Assembly: GCA_002726205.1 (NCBI GenBank)
Contig: PBSL01000049.1
Span: 1 to 64,000 of the forward strand
Reading direction: 5' to 3'
Length of the DNA: 64,000 bases
DNA from: Planctomycetaceae bacterium
GTDB lineage: Bacteria; Planctomycetota; Planctomycetia; Planctomycetales; Planctomycetaceae
Part shown: one piece after another, positions 35,973 through 44,938 of the stretch
Position numbering within the stretch: the first letter of the stretch is position 1
Layout: the number at the start of each line of letters is the position of its first letter
Notes under the pieces: generated by a model
The model's input: only the letters and a program-made list of their open reading frames with translations
Database searches by the model: none
Told to the model about the DNA's origin: nothing
Made by a program: the position numbers and the translations under genes

Positions 35973-37913
35973 CTAGCCGGTGGCTCCCGCGGCCTTTTTC
36001 TGGAAGTACCACCACTCGACCAGCAGAACGAAGAACGCGATCATTGCCAACGACGGCCACAACGGCCGGTCGGTCTCGATCGGTGAACTGGCGGCGGTGA
36101 CTTTCAGTTCCTTGTCCCGGGGGATGATCTCCCCGGCGCCCAGCAGAGAGGATTCCCCGGCGTCGAGAATTCCGGCACCGACACGAGCGATTTCGGCACC
36201 GCCCTCCAGGATCCGGTAACGGCCGACCCGTGGTGCCGGGACTCCCGAGAGAATTCCGTCGACTCCCGTGCGGATCCTGTGGGTGCTGCCGTCCGGCCCG
36301 ACGACCCGGTAGTACTGATTGGGCTCGAGCACTTGCGGGCGAAGTACCCGGGTGGGTTGCCCCCGGATTTCAGCCAGGCCGACCTCGTGCCGGGCAATTT
36401 CGACCGCGTTCTTGACCAGGACCGGAAAACCGACACGGTAGGGCAGCGTCGATCGATCGGTGTGAAACAGCAGGTGGAAACCCAGGCGAGCCGGGGACCG
36501 CCTGGCCAGGACCAGCGGTCCCGCCCGTCCCGTCGCCAGGATCTCGTAACCGGCCTCGCGGAAATCCTGGTCCTGAACATCTTCGCCCCTGACCGGTTCG
36601 TCGTTGATCTCGATGTTGTCCAGGCTGACATGCTGCAGCAGCAGGCTGCTCTTGTTCCAGTCGATCACCGTTGAGGTGCCTGGACGAGTGGCGATCAGTT
36701 TCCGGAGGTCCACGGGAATTCGTCCCACCACCAAGCGGACCGCCGCATCGATTGTCGGATTGGTGTGTTCGTCGGTTTCGGTGATTGCCAGGTCGTAAAT
36801 CTCCGGTTGTCCAGCATCACCGCCGTCGGGGAAGACGGTGACGCCCGGTAGTGGATCCAGGGCATGGCGAAAGCTGATCAGCTCCGGATCGCACCACACC
36901 AGCAGGGAACGCGAGACGGGGAGATCCAGGTAGGCCCGGTTATCACTGGCCAGGGCGTCAAAACCAAGGGGTTCGATCTTGACCATCAGCGAACTGGTTC
37001 CGCCGGCCTCGACATGAAACACCAGTCGTTGCGACTGTCCCGGGGAGAGTGTGAACGGCAATCGATCGATTGGCTGCCCATCCTGCTCGAGCACGGCTTC
37101 GCCGGAGGTCTCCTCATCGGGGGAACCGTCGACCCTCACGAACACGTCCCAGGGCGTCTGGTTCCCATCGACCTTGGCGGCTGTCTGTCTCCGGGCATTG
37201 AAGGCGATGATGCCGAGATTGGGACCGGCAGCCGGGAGTTTCTCGTACATCAATTCAAACGGCAGTTCGACATCGACGTTGGCAATCCGGCGGTTGCCGG
37301 TCGTTTCCTGATCGGGGAAGTTCCCGTCAGAAACCAGGGCCACGGCGGAAATCGGTACACGTCGGGCCAGGGCCTGGGCCATTCGCAGCCCGTCCTCGAG
37401 ATTGCTGGTCACATCGCGGACAGTGAGTTTTTCGAGTGCCTTGCGAAGAAGTCTCTTGTTGTTGGTGAACTCGGTCAGTCGTCGCGCCGTGGCACCGACG
37501 GCCACCAGGCAGATGCGGTTCGGGAGCGCCCGCTCGATCAACTCTTCGACACGTTCCTTGGCGAGTTCCATTCTCGTCTTGCCGTGCTCACGGTCCAGGG
37601 CGCCCATGCTCGCCGAGCAATCCACCAGGATCGGCAGGTTCTCCGAAGATTCCGGCCCCGCTCGCAGAAACGGTTGCATCACCGCGAGGATCAGGCTGCA
37701 GAGAATGAGCAACTGCAGCCAGAGCAGCAGGTGTTTCCTGAACCGTTGGAACGGCGAGTTGACTCGCTGGTCGTTGATCACGCTGTGCCAGAGCACCAGC
37801 GAGGGAATCTCGAGTCGGGGCCGCTTCAGCTTGAGGAAGTAGACGATCACCAGGGGAATCGCCAGCAGAAACAGCCAGGCCCACGAGGGGGCCAGAAATC
37901 CGGTCGGGTTCAT
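35973..37913 (-). CDS. BatA-like VWA-domain membrane protein
   Basis: The ATG at 37913 lies in an ATGA overlap with the DUF58 gene. The 646 residues begin with the BatA-type N-terminal region (PSWAWLFLLAIPLVIVYFL, then IPSLVLWHSV), a second membrane helix at aa ~61-80, and a VWA domain whose MIDAS reads DCSAS (D98-S102). A middle beta-rich domain and one C-terminal helix (PLWPSLAMIAFFVLLVEWW) follow. Such proteins sit in the inner membrane with the VWA domain outside. They are typical partners of MoxR ATPases and DUF58 proteins, as here. Confidence 0.87.
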   Translation of the reverse strand: MNPTGFLAPSWAWLFLLAIPLVIVYFLKLKRPRLEIPSLVLWHSVINDQRVNSPFQRFRKHLLLWLQLLILCSLILAVMQPFLRAGPESSENLPILVDCSASMGALDREHGKTRMELAKERVEELIERALPNRICLVAVGATARRLTEFTNNKRLLRKALEKLTVRDVTSNLEDGLRMAQALARRVPISAVALVSDGNFPDQETTGNRRIANVDVELPFELMYEKLPAAGPNLGIIAFNARRQTAAKVDGNQTPWDVFVRVDGSPDEETSGEAVLEQDGQPIDRLPFTLSPGQSQRLVFHVEAGGTSSLMVKIEPLGFDALASDNRAYLDLPVSRSLLVWCDPELISFRHALDPLPGVTVFPDGGDAGQPEIYDLAITETDEHTNPTIDAAVRLVVGRIPVDLRKLIATRPGTSTVIDWNKSSLLLQHVSLDNIEINDEPVRGEDVQDQDFREAGYEILATGRAGPLVLARRSPARLGFHLLFHTDRSTLPYRVGFPVLVKNAVEIARHEVGLAEIRGQPTRVLRPQVLEPNQYYRVVGPDGSTHRIRTGVDGILSGVPAPRVGRYRILEGGAEIARVGAGILDAGESSLLGAGEIIPRDKELKVTAASSPIETDRPLWPSLAMIAFFVLLVEWWYFQKKAAGATG

Positions 37914-38866
37914 TTCACCCACCCTTGCCTGAGCAGCAGGTCGAAGAGTACCTGCTGAATCGGGTCCTCGGAACTGGTGGAAAGGAAACGACCGTTCCGC
38001 ATGTGACACTGCCGCCTCAGGTAGACCTCGAGTTGTTCACGGTGTTCACGGTACAGGCCAAGCAACTCGCCTATCGACGACACGTCGAGAACCTCGCCGT
38101 GTTCGCTGTCAACCAGCCTCAGGTCACCACCGAGTTCAGGGTCGATCTCGGTCGGTCCCAGGACCTGCAGGGCGAAGATCTCCAGTCCGGCGGAATGAAG
38201 CAGGTTGAGTGGTCGGGAGAGGGTCGCCGGTGTCAGGAAGTCCGACAACAGCACCACAACTCCCCTGCCGCGGTGCCGGCGGAGCATTGCCTCGATCGAC
38301 TCGTCGATCCCCGAGTCACCACCACAATCGACCTGTTCAAGGAACCCGAACAGTCGTCGGATGTTTGCCCGGCCACTGCACGGTGGCAGCATTTGCGGCG
38401 AGTCGCCGGCCGCTCCGGCGACATGGACACTGACACGTTCGGTTCCCATGAGTCCGATCACACCGAAGGCGGCGGCCAATTCCCGGGCGCGGTGGAACTT
38501 GTTCTCGAACCGCATCGAACTCGACGCATCCACCAGGATGGCGACGTGCATTTCTTCTTCGTACTGGTACAGCTTCAGGTACGGGCGGTTCAGGCGTGCG
38601 AAGATGTTCCAGTCAACAAACCTCACGTCGTCGCCGGGAACATAGTTGCGGTAGTCGGCGAACTCGGTACTGCTGCCTCCTCGTCCGGACACATGTTCAC
38701 CCTGCGTGCGATTCGTCTGACGACGATTCGGCTGCAGCCTCAGTCGCTCGAGTCGCGCCAGGACCGAGTTGTCCAGCAACGACGTCAACTGGTTCTGAGG
38801 AGCCACGTTCATCGGCGTTCGTCTGATGTCGTCGAGAAAAGGGGGGGAAGGGAGAAGGTCAGGCAT
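37910..38866 (-). CDS. DUF58 domain protein
   Basis: 318 residues if it starts at the ATG at 38866, which overlaps the moxR stop; an ATG at 38812 (18 residues shorter) is equally possible because neither has a clear ribosome-binding site. Diagnostic DUF58 sequence is EFADYRNYVPGDDVRFVDWN, followed by a VWA-like core with VDASSSM. DUF58 proteins accompany MoxR AAA+ ATPases and VWA proteins in many bacteria. They are thought to take part in metal-dependent maturation or remodelling of envelope complexes, though the biochemical role is unproven. Confidence 0.92.
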   Translation of the reverse strand: MPDLLPSPPFLDDIRRTPMNVAPQNQLTSLLDNSVLARLERLRLQPNRRQTNRTQGEHVSGRGGSSTEFADYRNYVPGDDVRFVDWNIFARLNRPYLKLYQYEEEMHVAILVDASSSMRFENKFHRARELAAAFGVIGLMGTERVSVHVAGAAGDSPQMLPPCSGRANIRRLFGFLEQVDCGGDSGIDESIEAMLRRHRGRGVVVLLSDFLTPATLSRPLNLLHSAGLEIFALQVLGPTEIDPELGGDLRLVDSEHGEVLDVSSIGELLGLYREHREQLEVYLRRQCHMRNGRFLSTSSEDPIQQVLFDLLLRQGWVK

Positions 38867-39881
38867 CGACCGAGAGAGTCGAAAGGCAATCGGAGACCAG
38901 GTCGGCCACATCGACGTTTTCGGCCTGGCCGTCGTAATTCAGCAGCACGCGATGCTGAAGCACCTCGGCAGCAAAGTACTTGATATCCTCGAAGGCGACG
39001 TGGGCCCGGCCGTCGCCGAGGGCCCGGACCCGGGCGGCACGGATCAACGCCTGGGCCGCTCGTGGACTGGCGCCCCACCGTACGAACTGCCGGACCCCTT
39101 CCGGAGCCAGTTCGTTGTCGGGATGCGTCGACAAGACCATCCGGACAGCATAGTCCCGCAACGGATCGGCCACGACGACCTTGTCGAGAGTCTCGCGGAG
39201 GTCGAGGATCCGGCTTCCGTCGAGGACCACGGGAAGATCGATCGGTTGCCGGAGAATCGTGCGGTTGACCACCTCGTTGAGCTCGTCGCGGTCCAGGAAT
39301 CCGACGACCACCTTGAACATGAACCGGTCGAGTTGGGCTTCCGGCAGCGGATAGGTTCCTTCCTGTTCGATCGGATTCTGCGTGGCCAGAACGAAAAATG
39401 GCTGGTCGAGAACATGCAGTTCTCCGCCGACGGTCACCGTCCCTTCCTGCATTGTCTCGAGCAGGGCCGACTGGGTCTTGGGCGAGGCGCGGTTGATCTC
39501 GTCGGCGAGCAGCAACTGGGTGAAGACTGGCCCTTTGCGAAACTCGAATCGGTAACGGCCCGATTCGTCGGTGTTCATGATGCTGGTGCCGATGATGTCG
39601 GCTGGCATCAGGTCCGGTGTGAACTGGATGCGACGAAACTCGAGATCGAGTACCCGCGACAGGGACTTGACCAGTTCGGTCTTGCCCAGGCCCGGCACAC
39701 CTTCCAGCAGCACGTTGCCGCCGCAGAACATCGCCGTTAGAACCGATTCGACGACCCGGTCCTGGCCCACGATGACCGAGCCAATCTCGTCGCGGAGGCG
39801 CGAGTAGTCACGCCGAAACACGTCGGTTTCAGCTTGAAGGTCGGTATCGGTCATCTCGGGAGAAGAACTGTCGGTTGTCAT
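38859..39881 (-). CDS. MoxR-family AAA+ ATPase
   Basis: Cytoplasmic AAA+ chaperone-like ATPase of 340 residues. Walker A is GVPGLGKTELVK, Walker B LLADEINRASPK, and sensor 1 lies around VLATQNPIEQEGTYPLPEAQ; the MoxR lid domain follows. It is the first of the MoxR-DUF58-VWA trio and follows the large VWA/GATase gene after 6 bases. MoxR proteins act on VWA-containing partners, so three candidates here (the DUF58 protein, the BatA-like protein and the 1011-residue protein) may be its clients. Confidence 0.95.
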   Translation of the reverse strand: MTTDSSSPEMTDTDLQAETDVFRRDYSRLRDEIGSVIVGQDRVVESVLTAMFCGGNVLLEGVPGLGKTELVKSLSRVLDLEFRRIQFTPDLMPADIIGTSIMNTDESGRYRFEFRKGPVFTQLLLADEINRASPKTQSALLETMQEGTVTVGGELHVLDQPFFVLATQNPIEQEGTYPLPEAQLDRFMFKVVVGFLDRDELNEVVNRTILRQPIDLPVVLDGSRILDLRETLDKVVVADPLRDYAVRMVLSTHPDNELAPEGVRQFVRWGASPRAAQALIRAARVRALGDGRAHVAFEDIKYFAAEVLQHRVLLNYDGQAENVDVADLVSDCLSTLSVDA

Positions 39882-39887
39882 CGCGTG

Positions 39888-42800
39888 TCAGTCCTGGGAA
39901 GTGTCCTGGGAAGTGTCCTGTCGGCGGCGTTTCATTGCCAGGAGCCGTTCAGTTGTTGACTGGGCCTGGGGAGTTGTGGCTTCGGGAGTTGTGGTCGGAG
40001 GGACAGCAGGGTCGATTTCGGTGGCCGCCAGGTGCTGGGGTGCCACCGCCGCATCGGTGCCGCGCGTCGGTGTCATCGGGGGGGCATTGCGGTGGGCATC
40101 CAACTGCGAGCCGACCGCCTGTTTGCGACGCAGCAGGTTGCCCATTGTCTCGGTTGTTGCGGCCTGGCGTGGCCTGAGCCAGGCGATGAGGATGGCCGGG
40201 TCGATTTGTACGCGACGGACGGCGACATCCAGGGGGACCAGGCACGCCAACGCGACCAGGAACCAGTCGAATACCTCTCGCGAACTCGTTTTCGGTTCAC
40301 GACGATTGAAGATGTCTGCCGGGGTGGCTCCTGCTGAGAGCATCCGTCCTCCGGTGCGCTCGACGATTTCCTGCAGGACCAGCGGGTTCGAGTGGAATTT
40401 CAAGTATTCCGGTGAATAGGAGACGATCAGGCCTCCGTGGGCCAACTCCTTGCGGCCATCGCCCTCGCCGCTGGCCCGGACCTGGTATCGTCCCTTGCCC
40501 CACAGTGGAAAACTGGCCTGGTAGCGTGTCGGGCCCACCTGTTTGAGTGTCAACGATTCGGTCCGGTCGTGTGGGCCGCCAACAACCGCCACGACATTCA
40601 ACGGGGCCGCATCACGATGAAAGTCCTCGACGACCACGGTGCCGCGGCCACCCTCCGTGTAGCTCCACAGCCTCAGGTTGCCTTGCCGGTGCACGCGTGA
40701 GATCCGCGTCACCAGTTGCTGGACAAAGGAGCGGAATTTCTCCCAGCCGACCCAGTCCTTTCCCCAGTTGCCCGAGAGGTCGGAAGTGAATGCGGCGGTT
40801 GTGCCAAGTCCCTTCTTGAAAGTCACAAGCAACGGATCGATTTCATCGGCGTCGGTCTTGTCCGGTTGGGGTTTGACCTGCAGGATCGTCTCGGCACGCG
40901 TCTTTGCGGTCGTCAGAACGTAACCGTGCAGCGGGGGCAGGTTGTCGAGTCCCTTCAGGATCGGCGACGGGAAGCCCACTGTCGGCTCGACGGTCTTGTT
41001 CTGGATCATCGTCCGTTTCAGCGTGTTGGATTCCTTGATGAAAATCGAGGGCAACAAGCTGGGATCGCTGGGAAAGTAGTAACGACCTTTTGTCGTTGCG
41101 GCGATCTGCCGCATGATCTGTCCTTCTCGACCACCGTGAGGGAAGATCGAGATCGTGGAGATGGTGATCTGGTTCCTGGTGAAATCCTCCAGCAGTCGTG
41201 GCAGTGGCGGTTGAGGATCACCGTCGGAAATGATGATCATGTGCTTGACCGAAGCGTCGCTCTTCTTCAGGCCCGCAAATCCCATCTGCATCGTGCGGGC
41301 GAAACTGGGCATGTCGCCGATCACCGCCCCGTTGATCTTCTTGACCAGACTGGGGTATTCGCGCTTCGGGGTCAGTTCGAACAACCACTGTTCTCCGTTG
41401 GACCCGTAGACGAGCACACCGACCTCGTCCTGGGGCTGCAGGACCTTGATCGCCTGCTTGGTGATCCGCTTGCCCCAGGTGTTCCCCTCGGGAAACTCGC
41501 AGGTGTGTAGTACGATCGCCAGGGCTCCCTTCGGCAGCACCTTCTTCTTGGTGATGTCCATCTCGACCGGAAGAATCTCTTCGATCACCGTTTTTCGATA
41601 CCCGCCGGGTCCGAAACTGTTGGCACCTCCGACCATCAGGAAACCGACCCCCAGGTTCTCGACGGCGTCCTTGACGGCTCCCAGCTGGACCACGTCGAAG
41701 GCATCGATACCCACGTTGACGAAGATCACCACGTCGTAAGACATCAGCGACAGCGCATCGCGAGGAAACTCGTAAGCGGTACGAATTTCAACCGCTCCCT
41801 TGCCTTCCCGAATTGCCCGGACCAACGACTGGTGATCGGCTGGATTCCCTTTCGGATCGGTGACCACCAGGACCTTGCCTTCGCCTTCGACGAACAGGTA
41901 GTCGAGAACCGTGTTGTTCTCCTTCCAGCTGTCGGCTTCCGGATTGACGACGATCGTGGCCGAGTATTCGTAGTAGCCGGCTGTCCGCAGGTAGATCGGG
42001 AACGTGTAGCGGCTCTTTCCGGCCGGGAAACGAATCTCTCGTTCGGAAATCGTCTTGCCGTTTTCGGCCAGTACCAGGCGACCGTTGCCGTCCTTCAGGC
42101 TCGAGAGCACCACGTCGGCCTCGTAGGTCTCGCCGAGCTTGACGTTGCGAGGCAATTCGAGTCGCTCGACCCAGACTTCGGTGTCGTAACGGTACTGGAC
42201 CGGCATCACGTCGACGGCAATACCGCGTGCCTTAAGTTCATCGAGGATGCCGCGCAGGTCTCCCAGCGTTTCGGTACCATCGCTGACCAGAACAATCCGT
42301 CCCCGATTTTCCTCGGGCAGCATCGCCGCCGAGAGCGACAACGACTGCTCGAGGTTGGTGGCGTCGCGATCGACCAGCGAGTTGAGCAGGATGCCTTCCT
42401 CGAGCGGCGTTGTTTCGGCGGGCGGCAATTCGACCGCCGAGTTCCGGCCAAAGACCACCAGCCCGGCCTGGTCGCCCTCGGGTTTTCGTGACATCGTGTC
42501 GGCCACGAAACGCAGGGCCTCGTCCTGGGCACTGGTTTCTCCGCTGTCGCGGCCGACCGAGTCTGAAATGTCGACGGTGTACATCACCGCCAGCACGTTA
42601 CTGGTCCGCACGGCCCGCGGTTCGGCCAGCAGCATGACGAACAGCCCGATCAACGCCAAGCGGGTCCAGAGGGCCACCAGGCCACGGGCACGCCCCATTC
42701 CACCACCACCGGTGACGTGCAACCACCAGACCCACGGCGTCACCAGCATCAGCCAGAAGGCTGCAGGCACAACGAACATCAGCCGGTCGAACCATTCGAG

Positions 42801-42923
42801 CCCCACGACCAGGATCGCGTACAGCACCAGGAAAACCGCCAGTGGCAGCGTCCAGGACCACCGAAACCGGCGGCGAGGTCGAGGAAACATGTGGTCGAGA
42901 AATGCCGACATGAGCGATGTCAT
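39888..42923 (-). CDS. Large VWA / GATase-like membrane protein
   Basis: 1011 residues starting at ATG 42923 (ATG 42911 possible); the in-frame extension to 43349 is shadow sequence over the NHL gene. Three N-terminal membrane helices (aa ~25-42, 48-70, 88-104) precede a VWA domain with MIDAS DISDS (D118-S122). A carbohydrate-binding-like beta region and a GATase-like domain (GKVLVVTDPKGNPADHQSL, VGFLMVGGANSFGPGGY) follow. A second VWA-like domain (aa ~590-760) has a MIDAS position reading LHTCEFP, so metal binding there is probably lost. A late membrane helix (FLVALACLVPLDVAV) precedes a Thr/Pro tail. Such proteins are frequent beside MoxR in planctomycetes; the function is not known. Confidence 0.85.
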   Translation of the reverse strand: MTSLMSAFLDHMFPRPRRRFRWSWTLPLAVFLVLYAILVVGLEWFDRLMFVVPAAFWLMLVTPWVWWLHVTGGGGMGRARGLVALWTRLALIGLFVMLLAEPRAVRTSNVLAVMYTVDISDSVGRDSGETSAQDEALRFVADTMSRKPEGDQAGLVVFGRNSAVELPPAETTPLEEGILLNSLVDRDATNLEQSLSLSAAMLPEENRGRIVLVSDGTETLGDLRGILDELKARGIAVDVMPVQYRYDTEVWVERLELPRNVKLGETYEADVVLSSLKDGNGRLVLAENGKTISEREIRFPAGKSRYTFPIYLRTAGYYEYSATIVVNPEADSWKENNTVLDYLFVEGEGKVLVVTDPKGNPADHQSLVRAIREGKGAVEIRTAYEFPRDALSLMSYDVVIFVNVGIDAFDVVQLGAVKDAVENLGVGFLMVGGANSFGPGGYRKTVIEEILPVEMDITKKKVLPKGALAIVLHTCEFPEGNTWGKRITKQAIKVLQPQDEVGVLVYGSNGEQWLFELTPKREYPSLVKKINGAVIGDMPSFARTMQMGFAGLKKSDASVKHMIIISDGDPQPPLPRLLEDFTRNQITISTISIFPHGGREGQIMRQIAATTKGRYYFPSDPSLLPSIFIKESNTLKRTMIQNKTVEPTVGFPSPILKGLDNLPPLHGYVLTTAKTRAETILQVKPQPDKTDADEIDPLLVTFKKGLGTTAAFTSDLSGNWGKDWVGWEKFRSFVQQLVTRISRVHRQGNLRLWSYTEGGRGTVVVEDFHRDAAPLNVVAVVGGPHDRTESLTLKQVGPTRYQASFPLWGKGRYQVRASGEGDGRKELAHGGLIVSYSPEYLKFHSNPLVLQEIVERTGGRMLSAGATPADIFNRREPKTSSREVFDWFLVALACLVPLDVAVRRVQIDPAILIAWLRPRQAATTETMGNLLRRKQAVGSQLDAHRNAPPMTPTRGTDAAVAPQHLAATEIDPAVPPTTTPEATTPQAQSTTERLLAMKRRRQDTSQDTSQD

Positions 42924-42954
42924 CGAGAGGTGACGGGCGAAGTCTTCGGGACGA

Positions 42955-43884
42955 TCAGAGATCCAGAGAAACGAGTCGACGGTTGCGGGTATCGGCCACC
43001 CAGACACGCCGGGTGGAATCGACGCCCAGTCCCCAGGGGGTGCCGAATTGGTTTCGACCGGATCCGGTCGTGCCGAAACGCCCGAGCAAGCGACCCGAGA
43101 GGTCGAAACGCGAGACGCGGCCTGCTCCGTATTCGACCACCCACAGGTCCCCGTCGGGGCCCAGGGCAATGTCATAGGGATAGTGCAGCCGGCTCGATTT
43201 GTCCTGCGTGCCCAGGATCTCGAGGAAGTGGCCGTGGGCGTCGAAGACCTGGATCCGGTCATTGAAAGCATCGACGATGTACAGCCGCCCGTTCCGCCAG
43301 ACCATTCCACTGGGTCGCTGGAATTGTCCCGGTGCGTCACCGAGGCCACCGAACGTCAGCAGGTGCCGCCAGTTTCGATCGAATTTCTGCACCCGGTTGG
43401 CGCCTCCGTATTCCGACACAAACAGGTTGCCTTCCCCGTCCTCGACGATGGCGACGGGCCAGATGAACTCGCCGTTTCGCTGTCCCTCCTGGCCGAACAT
43501 CTTCTCGACACGGCCCTGGTCATCAAAAATGACTACGCGATGGTAGTGCGTGTCGGCGACTGCGATCCGTCCATCCGAGAGCAGGCAGACTCCCTCCGGG
43601 TTGCCCACGTCACTTTCGGGCATGTCCCACTGCCGCAGCGGTCGTCCCTCCCGATCAAAAACCAGGACACGTCCGGCGTTGTCGAGCACGTAAACGGTGT
43701 TGTCAGCGGCGGTCGTGACTGCCCGCGGTGCCGGAATCATCGGACCGGCGGCTGGCATCGACCGGGAGACGATCCGTGACGGCAGCATCGCCGGACCGGT
43801 GTCAGTCCCGCAGCCGGCAGCCAGCCCAACCAGTACCAGTCCAACAAGGGTGGGCGGGCTGTTCGTTGAGGTGGTAATGGTCAC
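42955..43884 (-). CDS. NHL-repeat beta-propeller lipoprotein
   Basis: The GTG at 43884 has GGAG 8 bases upstream and yields a lipoprotein signal with lipobox LAAGC; an ATG at 43953 would lengthen the leader to no benefit. The 309 residues form about six NHL-type blades, with repeated phrases such as GTQGQFxxP-like FGGLGDAPGQFQRPSGM and YPYDIALGPDGDLWVVEYG. It should be an envelope-anchored propeller, probably for protein or ligand binding. It lies between the importer genes and the VWA protein, separated by about 97 bases from the former and 31 from the latter. Confidence 0.9.
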   Translation of the reverse strand: MTITTSTNSPPTLVGLVLVGLAAGCGTDTGPAMLPSRIVSRSMPAAGPMIPAPRAVTTAADNTVYVLDNAGRVLVFDREGRPLRQWDMPESDVGNPEGVCLLSDGRIAVADTHYHRVVIFDDQGRVEKMFGQEGQRNGEFIWPVAIVEDGEGNLFVSEYGGANRVQKFDRNWRHLLTFGGLGDAPGQFQRPSGMVWRNGRLYIVDAFNDRIQVFDAHGHFLEILGTQDKSSRLHYPYDIALGPDGDLWVVEYGAGRVSRFDLSGRLLGRFGTTGSGRNQFGTPWGLGVDSTRRVWVADTRNRRLVSLDL

Positions 43885-43981
43885 GCCGAGTTCTCCGGTC
43901 GAAAAACGACCTGGCACAGACACCGTACCCCGGCATTGTAACCAGCCAGTCAAGCTTGCTTCGAGCGGCTCGGTGCGGATT

Positions 43982-44938
43982 TCACACGTTACGGCGTTTC
44001 AGGCGGATCCGCTGGTGCTCGACCGGTGCCGGTGTGTCGGCGAGATGCGTGACGGTGCGTGACGCTTGGTTCGACAGCAACCGCAGACGGGTCTCACGCG
44101 TTGCCCCGACCTCCCGGCTGCTGACGACCTCGACGGGACCTGATTCGTCCGGAATGACCAGCAGATCCCGTGGTCGAATGCCGAATTCGGTTTCTTCGGT
44201 CGCCAGTTCCCAGGCCAGCGCCTGTTCGGCGGTGAACCAGTTGACCGGACCCAGGCACTCGGCCGCTTCGCGGGACGGTGGCGTCCGGTACAACTCCTGA
44301 GTGTTCCCATCGGCAATCATGCGGCCTTCGCAGAGGCCGATCACCCGGTCTGCGTGCCTGAGAGCCTGTTCGGGGGCATGCGTGGAAAAGATGAGGGAGG
44401 TGTTCTCACGGTGGCAGTCCTCGATCATCTCCGACCAGTAGCAGGCCAGTCGCGCCGGATCGACGTGGACAAGGGGTTCATCGGCCACCAGTACCCTCGC
44501 CCCGGCCGCCAGGCCGCGGGCGGTCGACAGTCGCGAAGATTCGCCGGCCGAGAGTTCCGCCGGGCGGGCATCGGTTCGTTCGACCAGGTCGAACATTTCG
44601 AGCAGGATCCCGGTCCGGTCGGGCGAGCTCTCGGGAGGCAGGACCGAGCGAAGGTGTTCGGCGACGCTCGCCTGTGGCCAGAGACCTCCGTCGGAGGGGA
44701 CCCAGAAGAGCGGTAATCGGGTTCCGGATCTGGGGATGTGGCAGTGGACCTGACCGAGATCTGTGTGTTCGTAGGCGACCAACAGATTCAGCAACGAGGT
44801 CTTGCCGGCTCCCGAGGGACCCAGGATCGCGGTGTGGCCGTCGCCGATCTCCAGATGATCCACCCACAGGCGTGGTTGCCGGTCGCCGTCGAGTCGAACG
44901 TCACGCAGTTCCCAGAATGTACTGGTGGCTGGAGTCAT
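43982..44938 (-). CDS. ABC importer ATP-binding protein (ferric-iron type) with altered signature
   Basis: 318 residues beginning at ATG 44938, within an ATGA overlap with the permease; the frame open upstream is shadow. Walker A is GPSGAGKTSLLN and Walker B ARVLVADEPLVHVD. The signature motif reads LSAGESSRLS in place of LSGGQ. The H-loop region is IFSTHAPEQAL. The C-terminal ~90 residues resemble a small TOBE-like regulatory domain. It is the third gene of a binding lipoprotein/permease/ATPase set. The LSAGE change is conservative and need not abolish activity. Confidence 0.88.
   Translation of the reverse strand: MTPATSTFWELRDVRLDGDRQPRLWVDHLEIGDGHTAILGPSGAGKTSLLNLLVAYEHTDLGQVHCHIPRSGTRLPLFWVPSDGGLWPQASVAEHLRSVLPPESSPDRTGILLEMFDLVERTDARPAELSAGESSRLSTARGLAAGARVLVADEPLVHVDPARLACYWSEMIEDCHRENTSLIFSTHAPEQALRHADRVIGLCEGRMIADGNTQELYRTPPSREAAECLGPVNWFTAEQALAWELATEETEFGIRPRDLLVIPDESGPVEVVSSREVGATRETRLRLLSNQASRTVTHLADTPAPVEHQRIRLKRRNV

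Noticed and set aside
36864-37958. 364-aa plus-strand frame
   Set aside because: Antisense to the BatA-like VWA gene.
42924-43349. N-terminal extension of the large VWA protein
   Set aside because: It is the alternate frame of the NHL gene and is low-complexity Ser/Thr/Pro; membrane helices begin after 42923.
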